64,000 nt of DNA. Source: Craterostigma plantagineum. Taxonomy: Eukaryota; Streptophyta; Magnoliopsida; Lamiales; Linderniaceae. The notes under the pieces are model-generated. The model saw only the letters and a list, made by a program, of their open reading frames with translations, was not told where the DNA came from and searched no databases. A program made the position numbers and the translations under genes. The stretch's first letter is position 1, and each line of letters begins with the position of its first letter. The stretch covers positions 5,394,001 to 5,458,000 of the forward strand of contig JAPQWV010000001.1 of the NCBI GenBank assembly GCA_027422505.1. Direction: 5' to 3'. Positions 45,833 through 57,553 of this stretch are shown piece by piece.

Positions 45833-48800
45833 TGTAACGACCCTCATTTTCTAATAAATAGTTTGGCGGATTTTCGCAACGTAAGTCGCGGAAGACCCGT
45901 CTAGTAAAAATCTTTTTCTAAAATAAAACATATTAAAATAAACATCTCTACATAGTCGTATATTTACACAAACCGAAGCCCTAAAATATCAAAATATAAA
46001 AAATCCTAACGTCCCTCCACAGGTCGCATCCATGTACTACCCTGCCTCAAAAGTCCGTAGAGTCACCGCCATCAGCCCTCCTAGTCGCGACGCGTCTCAA
46101 CGCCTGACTCGTATGTACCTACAACACGTAAACTGAGCTCCTTGCCCAGTAGATGAAACATGCATGTATGCAACGTGCGCTCAACCCCATTCCCAAAACA
46201 CCTCACAAATGCACGCTCGACTCGACTTTACTCATCCCAACACCAACACCCCTCAACATCTCACATGATTCGACATTAAGTACATTTCTAATATCTCACT
46301 CAGGTCTCGTTAGAATAGATTACCACTCAGGTCACGTTAGAACGGAATATCCTATTCAGGTCTCGTTAGAGCGGGTGGCTACTCAGGTCTCGTTAGAGTC
46401 GCATATCCTGCTCATGTCTCGTTAGAGCGGGTAAGCTACTCATGTCTCGTTAGAGTCGCCCTATACTTGAAATGTTCTATAATGTCTCAACACATCCCAT
46501 GACTCGATCCCTCGTATGCTCGGGCGGCCAGCTCAGGTCACGTTAGAGTTAGCACACACCCGAGTTCCCCTCTACCCAACGTAATAACCTACACCTCCCA
46601 TCGACATCCCAAACTTTACCTTCCACACTGTACTCAACCTACTCACTGTCATGATATGCAAATGTAGTGCAAACAACATGCAAATAACATGCAAAAATAT
46701 TAAGTACATGTGAAGCACATAATTCACGAAATTGCATAATTCATCAAATTCACATAATCACACAAGCACATAAATATCACATAAAATTCATATAACGTTT
46801 ACGTGCCGTAGGTGAGTTTCACCTACCTGTCGTCCTAAATTTCGCAAGCGGTAAATCTTTACTGTTTTAGACTTCTGTATACAATATAATTTTAAGTATT
46901 AGTATATGCATGAGATTTAAACTAAGAACATAGAATGATTGTATTTCAAAGGTCATACATATTTCTAAATTATTTCCGCAAGATTCCCTAAAAATATCTC
47001 CCCCAAGTTACTAGAATAATTTCACCAAAAATCCTACTTCTGTCCAAAAATTAGATTACTTACCCTAATTTACCGAAACTTGAGCATAACAATTTCCTAA
47101 CATATAGAAAACTCCAATAAGATCGAAAATCTCCAAAGCTTGTAAATACATTAAACATTCAAAATTAATTCAACCAAAACGTTTATAAATAAATTCCCAA
47201 AAATAATATACTCTCCAAAACTTAGCGACATTAAAACCTAAATTACTGAAAAATTTCAACATTAGAACTCAAAGTACCGAAAACTCCCTAAAGTTGAAGC
47301 TACTTAGTCACCCGATATTATTAAAGGCTCAAACATACAAAGTCCCTCGAAAACCCTAAATTACCAAATACTCCCAATACTAAGATATTCTACTGTCGAA
47401 GACTACTAAATTAAACATCAAAGTATTCCTAAAATAACTACTTCGAATCCCAAAATTTTAAACCTCATATGTAAGTCACGAAAACACCACATAATTTATA
47501 TTAAACCCATATTGAAATCACTTAAACACATATACACCGAAGTACTTTGCCTTAATACTCGTATCATATAACCACATAAATACCTTATGATCTGGATGGG
47601 AAGAAGTGTAAATTAGAACATATCATACCTTATTGAACCATATGCAAAAGCTCGAGGGTTACAATTATTACTTGCTTCAGTTTTCCTTACTTTTACTTCA
47701 CGAGGGTTTCCCTCAATAATGCGTGATGATGATGAATGATAGGTAATGTGATAAGTAGGTGTCGAAGCTTTCTTATGGTTAGATAAAGTTTTCACATACT
47801 ATTTTATATTAATTTCCAATAGTCATCTTTTATCACTTAGTTTGTATGTTTATCAATATCTTGTGAATAAAAGCAAGTAAGGTGACGACTAGATTAGGTG
47901 ACCATCTTTTTGTTCCTTGAAATAACATGTTTGATTTACATGTGACAAATGAATGAATACAATGAGTCTTAGCAATAGCATGGTCCATCGATCTACTATT
48001 ATATTTTATATTCAATAGTTCTATTTAGAAGGTGACAAAAACATAACAACTAACGTGTATGTATCAAGCATATCATTATCATTCTTATTACTTTACTTAA
48101 TAATACATGCTAATAATGCCTTAGCTAAGTTTTAACGTGACTTTACTGTAACTTTGACCCTAACGCTTAAGATATTTACTAAAATATTCAATCATAAGAG
48201 ATGCCAAGTAGAGTAGATAGACATTTCCTATTTAATTAATTAATGGAATTCGTCCCTCTCTCTAGACTTAGCTTTTCAAAACTTGCTTAGTAAATGAACT
48301 TTCGTTTTGAGTCTACATATTTAACTAGTACCTAATCTTTGGTCCCATTCTAATTAAAACATGTTCCTATCATTATCCCTCCTTAGTTTATTACATGATT
48401 GTCCTTATTTAAGCTTTAAGTTAATTTCTTTCATTGACCAATTCTTCCAAAAGTTTTGTTGCTATTTAAATAAATCTTAGCGTGTAATAAGTAAACAAAG
48501 TTGATGTATTACTAGTTCTTATTTAATTAACATGTATTATGTCATTATTCTTTTTGGTTTCCTCTTGATAGTTCAGTTTGTGAATGATTAGTAAGTAACA
48601 AATTAGTAGCTAAACTACTACGTATATTCCCCTAACCCAATTTCCCTTCATAACTATTTGTATTTTCGGCCACATAAAATTTGGGCTGAACAATTTATTA
48701 TGAATTTGAGCTTTTGGCCCATAATATCTATTTTACTTCCATTAATTAATTTAATTTACTTTATCATTTTAAGCTTCTATAATTTATATTTTCCACTCAA

Positions 48801-48879
48801 AAATTTAGATTAATATTTCGATAAGATTTACTCTGGTAAATTACATCAAAATCCCGTATTAAATTTTACGGGTATTACA
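45833..48879 (-). repeat. 3' LTR of TR-GAG 2
   Basis: It ends CGGGTATTACA on the plus strand, next to the purine tract AAGGGGGAAGAA on the minus strand. It contains the GTCTCGTTAGAG minisatellite and long AT-rich segments. Small ORFs recur in both LTRs and have no known domain. Confidence 0.88.
46301..46546. repeat. GTCTCGTTAGAG minisatellite in the 3' LTR of TR-GAG 2
   Basis: The unit CAGGTCTCGTTAGAG and close variants (CATGTCTCGTTAGAG, CAGGTCACGTTAGAA) occurs about seven times at 25-30 bp spacing, with one outlying copy near 46533. The same array is in the other LTR (about 51074-51323). Confidence 0.8.
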
Positions 48880-49315
48880 TTCTTCCCCCTTAAATGAATT
48901 TCGCCCCCGAAATTAGGCCGATTGGAATAATTCGAGGTAATGATTTCTCCTACCTTTGGTTTATGTACATCCTATTAAGGTAAAATTTTCTCCCACCTTC
49001 ACCACGTAATTTAGGCGACACATTTAAATGTGTGGTCCAACTTTCCAGAATCAAGAATTTCTTTACGCCTAGACTCGCCCATATATATATATAATATATA
49101 TATATATTTTTTCTCTAAGCATACTAATCCTATTCCTACCGCACTTCCGTTGCGCTACTCTGACAGTTCGTATGTTTTATATTATTTTTATTATTATTTT
49201 TCCTATCCTTGAGCTTTTCAAATCTCTAGTAAGATAGGATTTATTCCTACCTTCATCAGACGGCCAGCACATCCGTAGCAACCCAAAAATCAATTGGCAC
49301 AGAAATGAGTGTACT

Positions 49316-50463
49316 TTAAATATTTAACATACCCGTCATCCCTGGTGGGTTCAATTCTTCCTCCTCATTTGTTAAAGTAAACACATGAGCCGGTACAAGT
49401 GAAGGTTGTACTGGCACTTGGGTTTGGTTTCCCGAACGATTCTCGTGGCAGTTTCTGGCAAGATGTCCTAGTTTTCCACATTTAAAACATTGAGGGTTAA
49501 AATTAGGTCTTGCTCCGAAACAAACACTTGCATGGTATCGTCCGCATTTCTGGCACTGAGGATTGACGTTTGGAGGTCGAATTGGGAAATTAGTCGCTTC
49601 CTGGTTTGGCCTCGATCTCCAGTTTTGTTGTCCCTGGCGGCCGTTCTGATTATTGTTGGGACCCTTATAAAAAGTCTGGCGCTTCTTATTAGCCTCTCGT
49701 TCCAGCTGACTCTCCGCCTTCCTCTTTTCCTCATGGGCTCTGGAATCCGTTCCTCTGCCTGTTCCGCGATGAGCGCTCGTTCAGCCACTTGGGCAAATGC
49801 TAGTTCCCTTGTTCCCGTCATGCTTAAATCTCGATAAATCTCAGGTTTGAGACCTACTTGGAATCGCTCCACCTTCAATGCATTCGTCGCCACCATGTGC
49901 GGTGCAAAACGCGACAACTCCTCAAACTTGCGAATATATTCTGCGATAGTTTGCTCGCCTTGCTTTAAATTTATGAACTCGTTCATTTTTCGAGTTCGGT
50001 CATGGGTGGTGAAGTATTTCTCACGGAATAATTCTCTAAATCTCTCCCACGGCATAGTCATTGGGTCCTCCAAGATTTTGATGGTGTCCCACCAAAACCT
50101 TGCATTACCTCGAAGCATAGAGATGGCACACAACACCTGTTCATTCTCTGGGACCCGACCATATAGGAACATATCCTCTATGGTGCGCAACCAGTCATCA
50201 GCTAGAATAGGATCGATGGCATCCTCAAAGGTCGGAGGGTTCAATTTCCGAAACCGTTCCCCTATTATTTCTACACGTTCGGGTGGCGGGGTAGAATGTT
50301 GCGCAGATGAGTTACGGTGATTGATCAACTCATTGATCTGATCCGACTGACGTTGGATCAGTTCAGTAAGGCACAAGATCGTGGAGTCTCGTTCAGTTGT
50401 AGGTGACTCAGATGCAACCCTACGACTCGACTCTCCATTGTTTTCTCTACGTCCTCTCGTCAT
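49316..50463 (-). pseudogene. Gag gene of TR-GAG 2, frameshifted
   Basis: The frame opens at 50463 with MTRGRRENNGESSRR and shows the gag domain (RKLNPPTFEDAIDP, ARFWWDTI, RFRELFREKYF, AEYIRKFEELSRFAP). Near 49745 the coding sequence shifts to another frame. There the Cys/His clusters (CGRYHASVC and CFKCGKLGHLARNC) and an acidic tail continue to a stop at 49316. Total length would match the TR-GAG 1 protein. The shift separates the capsid part from the zinc knuckle, so the copy likely makes no functional nucleocapsid. No pol sequence follows; 48893-49315 holds only non-coding sequence with a TA run. Confidence 0.8.
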
Positions 50464-50603
50464 TTTAGCGTACTATCTACAACATTCATGCAAACAAGTA
50501 TATTTATCTAATCAAACAAAAACTTAAAAACTTACAAGCAAGGGCTGATCCTCCAGGCTTTTGAGCGGCAGTACATGGACAGTCTACAGAACCTCTAATC
50601 TAA

Positions 50604-50615
50604 GCTCTGATACCA
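50604..50615 (-). other. Primer-binding site (initiator tRNA-Met) of TR-GAG 2
   Basis: TGGTATCAGAGC on the minus strand, two bases inside the 5' LTR, exactly as in TR-GAG 1. Confidence 0.9.
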
Positions 50616-50617
50616 CC

Positions 50618-53600
50618 TGTAACGACCCTCATTTTCTAATAAATAGTTTGGCGGATTTTCGCAACGTAAGTCGCGGAAGACCCGTCTAGTAAAAATCTTT
50701 TTCTAAAATAAAACATATTAAAATAAACATCTCTACATAGTCGTATATTTACACAAACCGAAGCCCTAAAATATCAAAATATAAAAAATCCTAACGTCCC
50801 TCTATGTACTACCCTGCCTCAAAAGTCCGTAGAGTCACCGCCATCAGCCCTCCTAGTCGCGACGCGTCTCAACGCCGGACTCGTATGTACCTACAACACG
50901 TAAACTGAGCTCCTTGCCCAGTAGATGAAACATGCATGTATGCAACGTGCGCTCAACCCCATTCCCAAAACACCTCACAAATGCACGCTCGACTCGACTT
51001 TACTCATCCCAACACCAACACCCCTCAACATCTCACATGATTCGACATTAAGTCCATTTCTAATATCCCACTCAGGTCTCGTTAGAATAGATTACCACTC
51101 AGGTCACGTTAGAATGGAATATCCTATTCAGGTCTCATTAGAGCGGGTGGCTACTCAGGTCTCGTTAGAGTCGCATATCCTGCTCATGTCTCGTTAGAGC
51201 GGGTAAGCTACTCATGTCTCGTTAGAGTCGCCCTATACTTGAAATGTTCTATAATGTCTCAACACATCCCATGACTCGATCCCTCGTATGCTCGGGCGGC
51301 CAGCTCAGGTCACGTTAGAGTTAGCACGCACCCGAGTTCCCCTCTACCCAACGTAATAACCTACACCTCCCATCGACATCCCAAACTTTACCGTTCCACA
51401 CTGTACTCAACCTACTCACTGTCATGATATGCAAATGTAGTGCAAACAACATGCAAATAACATGCAAAAATATTAAGTACATGTGAAGCACATAATTCAC
51501 GAAATTGCATAATTCATCAAATTCACATAATCACACAAGCACATAAATATCACATAAAATTCATATAACGTTTACGTGCCATAGGTGAGTTTCACCTACC
51601 TGTCGTCCTAAATTTCGCAAGCGGTAAATCTTTACTGTTTTAGACTTCTGTATACAATATAATTTTAAATATTAGTATATGCATGAGATTTAAACTAAGA
51701 ACATAGAATGATTGTATTTCAAAGGTCATACATATTTCTAAATTATTTCCGCAAGATTCCCTAAAAATATCTCCCCCAAGTTACTAGAATAATTTCACCA
51801 AAAATCCTACTTCTGTCCAAAAATTAGATTACTTACCCTAATTTACCGAAACTTGAGCATAACGATTTCCTAACATATAGAAAACTCCAATAAGATCGAA
51901 AATCTCCAAAGCTTGTAAATACATTAAACATTCAAAATTAATTCAACCAAAACGTTTATAAATAAATTCCCAAAAATAATATACTCTCCAAAACTTAGCG
52001 ACATTAAAACCTAAATTACTGAAAAATTTCAACATTAGAACTCAAAGTACCGAAAACTCCCTAAAGTTGAAGCTACTTAGTCACCCGATATTATTAAAGG
52101 CTCAAACATACAAAGTCCCTCGAAAACCCTAAATTACCAAATACTCCCAATACTAAGATATTCTACTGTCGAAGACTACTAAATTAAACATCAAAGTATT
52201 CCTAAAATAACTACTTCGAATCCCAAAATTTTAAACCTCATATGTAAGTCACGAAAACACCACATAATTTATATTAAACCCATATTGAAATCACTTAAAC
52301 ACATATACACCGAAGTACTTTGCCTTAATACTCGTATCATATAACCACATAAATACCTTATGATCTGGATGGGAAGAAGTGTAAATTAGAACATATCATA
52401 CCTTATTGAACCATACGCAAAAGCTCGAGGGTTACAATTATTACTTGCTTCAGTTTTCCTTACTTTTACTTCACGAGGGTTTCCCTCAATAATGCGTGAT
52501 GATGATGAATGATAGGTAATGTGATAAGTAGGTGTCGAAGCTTTCTTATGGTTAGATAAAGTTTTCACATACTATTTTATATTAATTTCCAATAGTCATC
52601 TTTTATCACTTAGTTTGTATGTTTATCAATATCTTGTGAATAAAAGCAAGTAAGGTGACGACTAGATTAGGTGACCATTGTTCCTTGAAATAACATGTTT
52701 GATTTACATGTGACAAATGAATGAATACAATGAGTCTTAGCAATAGCATGGTCCACCGATCTACTATTATATTTTATATTCAATAGTTCTATTTAGAAGG
52801 TGACAAAAACATAACAACTAACGTGTATGTATCAAGCATATCATTATCATTCTTATTACTTTACTTAATAATACATGCTAATAATGCCTTAGCTAAGTTT
52901 TAACGTGACTTTACTGTAACTTTGACCCTAACGCTTAAGATATTTACTAAAATATTCAATCATAAGAGATGCCAAGTAGAGTAGATAGACATTTCCTATT
53001 TAATTAATTAATGGAATTCGTCCCTCTCTCTAGACTTAACTTTTCAAAACTTGCTTAGTAAATGAACTTTCGTTTTGAGTCTACATATTTAACTAGTACC
53101 TAATCTTTGGTCCCATTCTAATTAAAACATGTTCCTATCATTATCCCTCCTTAGTTTATTACATGATTGTCCTTATTTAAGCTTTAAGTTAATTTCTTTC
53201 ATTGACCAATTCTTCCAAAAGTTTTGTTGCTACTTAAATAAATCTTAGCGTGTAATAAGTAAACAAAGTTGATGTATTACTAGTTCTTATTTAATTAACA
53301 TGTATTATGTCATTATTCTTTTTGGTTTCCTCTTGATAGTTCAGTTTGTGAATGATTAGTAAGTAACAAATTAGTAGCTAAACTACTACGTATATTCCCC
53401 TAACCCAATTTCCCTTCATAACTATTTGTATTTTCGGCCACATAAAATTTGGGCTGAACAATTTATTATGAATTTGAGCTTTTGGCCCATAATATCTATT
53501 TTACTTCCATTAATTAATTTAATTTACTTTATCATTTTAAGCTTCTATAATTTATATTTTCCACTCAAAAATTTAGATTAATATTTCGATAAGATTTACT

Positions 53601-53646
53601 CTGGTAAATTATATCAAAATCCCGTATTAAATTTTCGGGTATTACA
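50618..53646 (-). repeat. 5' LTR of TR-GAG 2
   Basis: The partner of 45833-48879. Differences include a 13-14-bp deletion near 50803, a short deletion near 52678 and scattered SNPs. It contains the second GTCTCGTTAGAG array. Confidence 0.88.
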
Positions 53647-54828
53647 GCTACCTAGTCTACCAACCAAAGATTCTTATCAGCTAATTCAGGCAAGTTGAAA
53701 GAGAGCAGAATACCTGCAGCCTTCTCAGCAGGCTGTGCTGTACCTAAATTTTCTGGTGGGATATTAGTCACAAACTGATTTATCAACGCCCTCAGGCTTT
53801 GTAACTGAGAGGGAGTGATCTGAAGTTGCATCATTGCATCTCCCATCCCAGCACCCGCTACTTGCATCTGCTGATTCTGCTGTGTTGTTCTACTCGTAGC
53901 TCCCATAAGTACTTGGTTAACCCTTCCTGCCTTGAACTTTGGATTGAGTTTGAACCCTGTGGAAAGCCATGCAATTAAGAGTCAATGGTATGCCCTTTTT
54001 TGTTACAGTGAGTACAAGTAGGCTTCTGGAAATCTTTCCTCTGGCGATAAGGAACTTTCCCGGTTTGATATTGATCTGCCCTTGCAGCTAGCAAGGCCAT
54101 GGTATTCAGTTGGTAAGAAAGCCTGATCCCATGGATCTCTGCTTCTCCTCCTGAATCAGCAAGGAGAATACCTTATTTATAGCAGGAAGTGGATCCATGA
54201 GGAGTATTTGTCCTCTAATTTGTGAGAACGAGTCATTTAAGCCATCAAGAAAGTCAGTACATAATCTCCATCTTGATGGTCCTTTAGCCCTTTGCCTCCT
54301 CCGCAAGTACAGACACCAACAGGCCTATAACTCAGCAGCTCGTCTCACAGTGTTTTGAGTTTAGTATAATAAGCTACAATGCTGCTAGATCCTTGAGTAA
54401 GATTCATCAAATCTTTTTAGCTGAAAGATTCGAGGTTTATTGGTCTGCCCAAACCTCTCTTGCAGATCAATCCACGCATCTCTTGCGGAAGAGCTATACA
54501 AGATGCTAGCTGAAATTTCTTTCGAAACCGAATTGATGATCCACGAAATGATCACATTATTGTTTCTCTTCCACGCGCTCAACTGATTCTTAGTACCAAT
54601 CGGATCTTGATGATCTGCTACTGGTTCCTTCAAATCTCCATTCACAAATCCCTCTTTATTTCTCTCGATCAACGCAATCATCATGGATCTACTCCATGTG
54701 GCATAATTATCCCCATTTAATGACACTTGAACTAGGAGCTGCCCTGAATTGTCGTTGTTATTCAAGAAGTAGGGATCGTTGATTAGTACAGCTGCATTGG
54801 ACGTTGTTGAGGGTGCCGATGCAGCCAT
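53647..54828 (-). pseudogene. Copia gag and start of protease
   Basis: The frame 54828-54385 begins MAASAPSTTSNAAVLINDPY and contains the copia gag start (NGDNYATWSRSMMIAL, SWIINSV). The next part (FLDGLNDSFSQIRGQILLMD) is in another frame at 54306-54106. A zinc knuckle CTHCNKKGHTIDS near 54010 has a stop where the final Cys is expected. The protease lead-in (53906-53652) ends WLVD, then a stop codon and V where the active-site D-S-G is expected. TR-GAG 2 sits right there. Gag would package element RNA; this copy is dead. Confidence 0.82.
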
Positions 54829-54913
54829 GACTGTCAGTCAGCGTCGATTGATTCTTCGTACGATTGCACGATTGTTATCACTGATTCTTAAAGAATTCAC
54901 AGCTTGAAGCAAT

Positions 54914-54925
54914 GCTCTGAGACCA
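54914..54925 (-). other. Primer-binding site of the copia element
   Basis: TGGTCTCAGAGC on the minus strand, directly adjoining the 5' LTR. It differs from the tRNA-iMet complement by one base. Confidence 0.75.
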
Positions 54926-55308
54926 TAATAAACTTGAATGAACATGAAGCATTTACGTGGTTCGGATTATCGTTAATCCTACGTCCACGGGGTTGAAGAA
55001 TTTCTTATTGATGGAGTTTGATGTTACAGTGGTGGAAAATTGAAAAGAAGCCATAGTGAAGAAGACGATTAAAACTTGAAATTTCTACTAAGCTTTTCCG
55101 GCGTCTTTTATCTGTTGAGTATGAGTCGTTGTAAGAATCGCCACCAGTAGCTGCAACTTCATAAGTGAGCCCTTTTCCATTTAAAACACCACGACTCTTA
55201 AAATCGTTTCCCTCGCGTAGCTTAATATAACCAGTCTTCAGCTTCTTTCTTTTTCTATCAGTGCTATTAGTGAGCTCAGCTTGCTTAATTCACCTGATTG
55301 CTTCAACA
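54926..55308 (-). repeat. 5' LTR of the copia element
   Basis: The 383-bp partner of 40584-40962, ending at ..GCTTCAACA on the plus strand. Confidence 0.85.
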
Positions 55309-55530
55309 AACAGGCAAACTACATGATATAAAAGATAGTAAATACTCCTTATTAGAACAACTCTCAAACTCAATAATATTACATTTGTAGGTTAAAAATG
55401 TGCAATTAAAGCGAAGAAATAAGTCTTTAATCATAGCCAACTACATGGTTGTGTGTGTAGTCATTAACTAATAATTTTTAATGATAGTTACTTATTTAGC
55501 TTGACTATGACCATTTTCACCATTTGTGAG

Positions 55531-55605
55531 TAGACCCGCGGGCCGGGCCGGCCCGCCCGCCCCCCAAAAAGGGCGGGCTAGGCTGGGATATTTCCCTGCC
55601 AGTTT
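55531..55605. repeat. GC-rich block, inverted partner near 57885-57975
   Basis: A GGGCCGGGCCGGCCCGCCCG block stands out sharply from AT-rich flanks. A similar block in opposite orientation (with GGCGGGCCCGCCCCGCC) lies near 57885-57975. The two may be the ends of an outer non-autonomous DNA element enclosing the TIR element, Cassandra and SINE, but the match is loose and no target duplication was found. Confidence 0.35.
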
Positions 55606-56348
55606 TATTAAATTATATATATATATTATATTTAAAATATATTAATTTAATAGTTAATGATTCATTAAATATACCATAATTAATAACTCATATATTTATA
55701 AATATATAAGGCTTAATTAATTTTTTTAGTCCTGTATGTTTGGGGTGGTGGCGATTTCGGGACACATTAATTAAGCGGGACATTGTTAGTCCTGTAAGTT
55801 TAATAAAAGAAGCAATTTAAGGACAATTTAGCCAGAATTAACACATGTGCGCGGAATTGATGATTTGGATCCAATTTTTTTTCTCTATCGTCCCACTAAG
55901 CGCCACATAGGTAAAGAAAAAAATTTAAATGATAATAATAATTAAATAATAACTTCTCAGTAAATCACAATAATTATTAAATAAAAACCAAAAAATGATC
56001 ATGGTCCATTTAGAATGACAAAAGAATCATGGTTAGAAGGACAACTAATGACGCCCTCAATCTCACTCGTTAATGTTGGGGTTACAAGAGTCCACGATTT
56101 CACTCGATTAGGGTTAGAAGAAACCGCAGTGCTCCACACTGTTGTAATCGTGCGTGAGGGTTGTGTTTTTGTGTTATCTTTGCTCACTGTCGTAATCGTT
56201 TGTAACGACCCGTCCCATACCGGATGTCACTATAGCATCGGTCCCTACCGGGACCAGTGAGGTTGGACCCACCACACTCCGACTGATAGTCTGGCCCCAC
56301 TGTACCACCATTTAACCTTTTAGCGTGCTTCGTGCACTCGCTCACACG

Positions 56349-56419
56349 CACCCTGAGAAACTTCCCAGGAGGTCACCCATCCCTAGATTGCCCCAAGTCA
56401 AGCACGCTTAACTTCGGAG
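56349..56419 (-). repeat. 5S-rRNA-derived segment in the left Cassandra LTR
   Basis: Read on the minus strand it matches the internal promoter half of 5S rRNA (AGTTAAGCGTGCTTG, then GGGATGGGTGACCTCC). It is not a 5S gene, because the 5' half of 5S rRNA and a normal terminator are absent. Confidence 0.8.
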
Positions 56420-56888
56420 TTTATATAGATGGACTCCCGAAAAGGTAGGTCGACATTGGTGATATGAGTAGTACTATCATATCCCTTATACGATTCTTAG
56501 CCTGACATGCCCATACATTGTCAGTCTCAGGATCCCCTCTCATTCGGGTGTCGGATCGGTTCGTTAACGTACCCCTTCGCCTAGAAGCCTGCCAGGAGCC
56601 GCTCCTTGTCCGTGCACCTCTCTGGCACCGGCGATCACTCCCCGCCCTCATCGGCCTCGGGCGTCACATGCCCACCAGCTTCCGCCTCGTTCGTCCCTGA
56701 ACCAGCACCGTACTGCGAGAGGTTGTGCTCTGATACCACCTGTAACGACCCGTCCCATACCGGGTGTCACTATAGCATCGGTCCCTACCGGGACCAGTGG
56801 GGTTGGGTGGACCCACCACACTCCGACTGATAGTCTGGCCCCACTTTACCACTATTTAACCTTTTAGCGTGCTTCATGCACTCGCTCA

Positions 56889-56961
56889 CACGCACCCTGA
56901 GAAACTTCCCAGGAGGTCACCCATCCCTAGATTGCCCCAAGTCAAGCACGCTTAACTTCGG
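56889..56961 (-). repeat. 5S-rRNA-derived segment in the right Cassandra LTR
   Basis: The second copy of the 5S-like segment, essentially identical to the first over the promoter motifs. Confidence 0.8.
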
Positions 56962-57553
56962 AGTTTCTATAGATGGACTCCCGAAAAGGTAGGTCGACCT
57001 TGGTGATGTGAGTAATACTATCAATTCCCTTATACGATTCTTAGCCTAACACGCCCATACATTGTCAGTCTCAGGATCCCCTCTCATTCGGGTGTCGGAT
57101 CGGTTCGTTCACGTACCCCTTCGCCTAGAAGCCTGCCAGGAGCCGCTCCTTGTCCGTGCACCTCTCTGGCACCGGCGATCACTCCCCGCCCTCATCGGCC
57201 TCGGGCGTCACATCGTTCACCTCATTTGATTGGTTTTTTTATTTAATAATTATTGTGAATTTACTTAGTAGTTATTATTTAATTATTATTATCATTTAAA
57301 TTTTTATCTTAACCTATGTGGCGCTTAGTTGGATGATAGCGAAAAAAATTGGATCCAAATCATCATTCCGGTGCACGCGTGTTAATTCCGGCTAAATTGT
57401 CCTTAAATTGCTTTTTTTATTAAACTTACAGGACTAAAAATGTCCCGCTTAATTAATGTGTCCCGAAATCGCCACCACCCCAAACATACGGGACTAGAAA
57501 ATTATATAAGCCAATATATAATTGATACGTTGCTTATCCATAATTTATTATTA

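Larger units (their letters stand above)
45833..53646 (-). mobile_element. Second TR-GAG-type element (TR-GAG 2), inserted in copia protease
   Basis: LTRs of about 3.03-3.05 kb (45833-48879 and 50618-53646) flank a 1.7-kb interior with only a gag gene on the minus strand. The target duplication GCTAC is perfect (45828-45832 and 53647-53651). A tRNA-Met primer site and a purine tract (48880-48892) are present. It is a sister family of TR-GAG 1: the gag proteins are alike, blocks next to the purine tract and primer site are conserved, and LTR segments such as CTGAGCTCCTTGCCCAGTAG correspond. LTR differences are more numerous than in TR-GAG 1 (several SNPs and short deletions, for example 13-14 bp near 50803), so this insertion is older. 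Its gag frame is broken. Confidence 0.9.
40584..55308 (-). mobile_element. Decayed Ty1/copia retrotransposon interrupted by two later insertions
   Basis: Matching LTRs of about 380 bp (40584-40962 and 54926-55308) enclose gag, protease, integrase, RT and RNase H remnants in copia order on the minus strand. A primer-binding site and a purine tract are in place. Removing the solo LTR (42257-43929) and TR-GAG 2 (45833-53646) leaves about 5.2 kb, normal for copia. The 5-bp flanks AACAT (left) and AACAG (right) are probably the target duplication with one change. Several stops and frameshifts, plus the insertions, make it dead. LTRs differ at many positions, so it is older than either TR-GAG copy. 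Confidence 0.88.
56201..57212 (-). mobile_element. Cassandra-type TRIM retrotransposon with 5S-rRNA-like LTRs
   Basis: Two LTRs of 468 and 472 bp (56201-56668 and 56741-57212) flank only 72 bp. The primer site TGGTATCAGAGC (minus strand, 56727-56738) is two bases from the right LTR, and a perfect target duplication TCGTT lies at 56196-56200 and 57213-57217. On the minus strand each LTR contains CTCCGAAGTTAAGCGTGCTT and GGATGGGTGACCTCCTGGGA, the 3' half of plant 5S rRNA with its box A and box C promoter parts (about 56349-56419 and 56889-56961). LTRs bearing 5S sequence define the Cassandra family, which codes for no protein and depends on other elements. Pol III transcription is known for the family; here it is inferred only. 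Confidence 0.88.
55711..57502. mobile_element. Long-TIR DNA element (MULE-like), split by Cassandra
   Basis: The arms (about 55711-55995 and 57225-57502) are reverse complements for some 280 bp, including TTTAGTCCTGTATG.. at the left end and ..CATACGGGACTAGAAAA at the right. The flanks share TATATAAG (55703-55710 and 57503-57510), an 8-bp direct repeat that extends to 9 with one mismatch. The TIR wording (TTTTTAGTCCYGTA.GTTTGGGG) recalls plant MULE ends. Apart from Cassandra the interior has ~200 bp without a recognisable gene. Confidence 0.65.

Noticed and set aside
56349..56419. A 5S rRNA gene
   Set aside because: Only the 3' half with the promoter motifs is present and it lies inside Cassandra LTRs, so it is element sequence and not a ribosomal gene.
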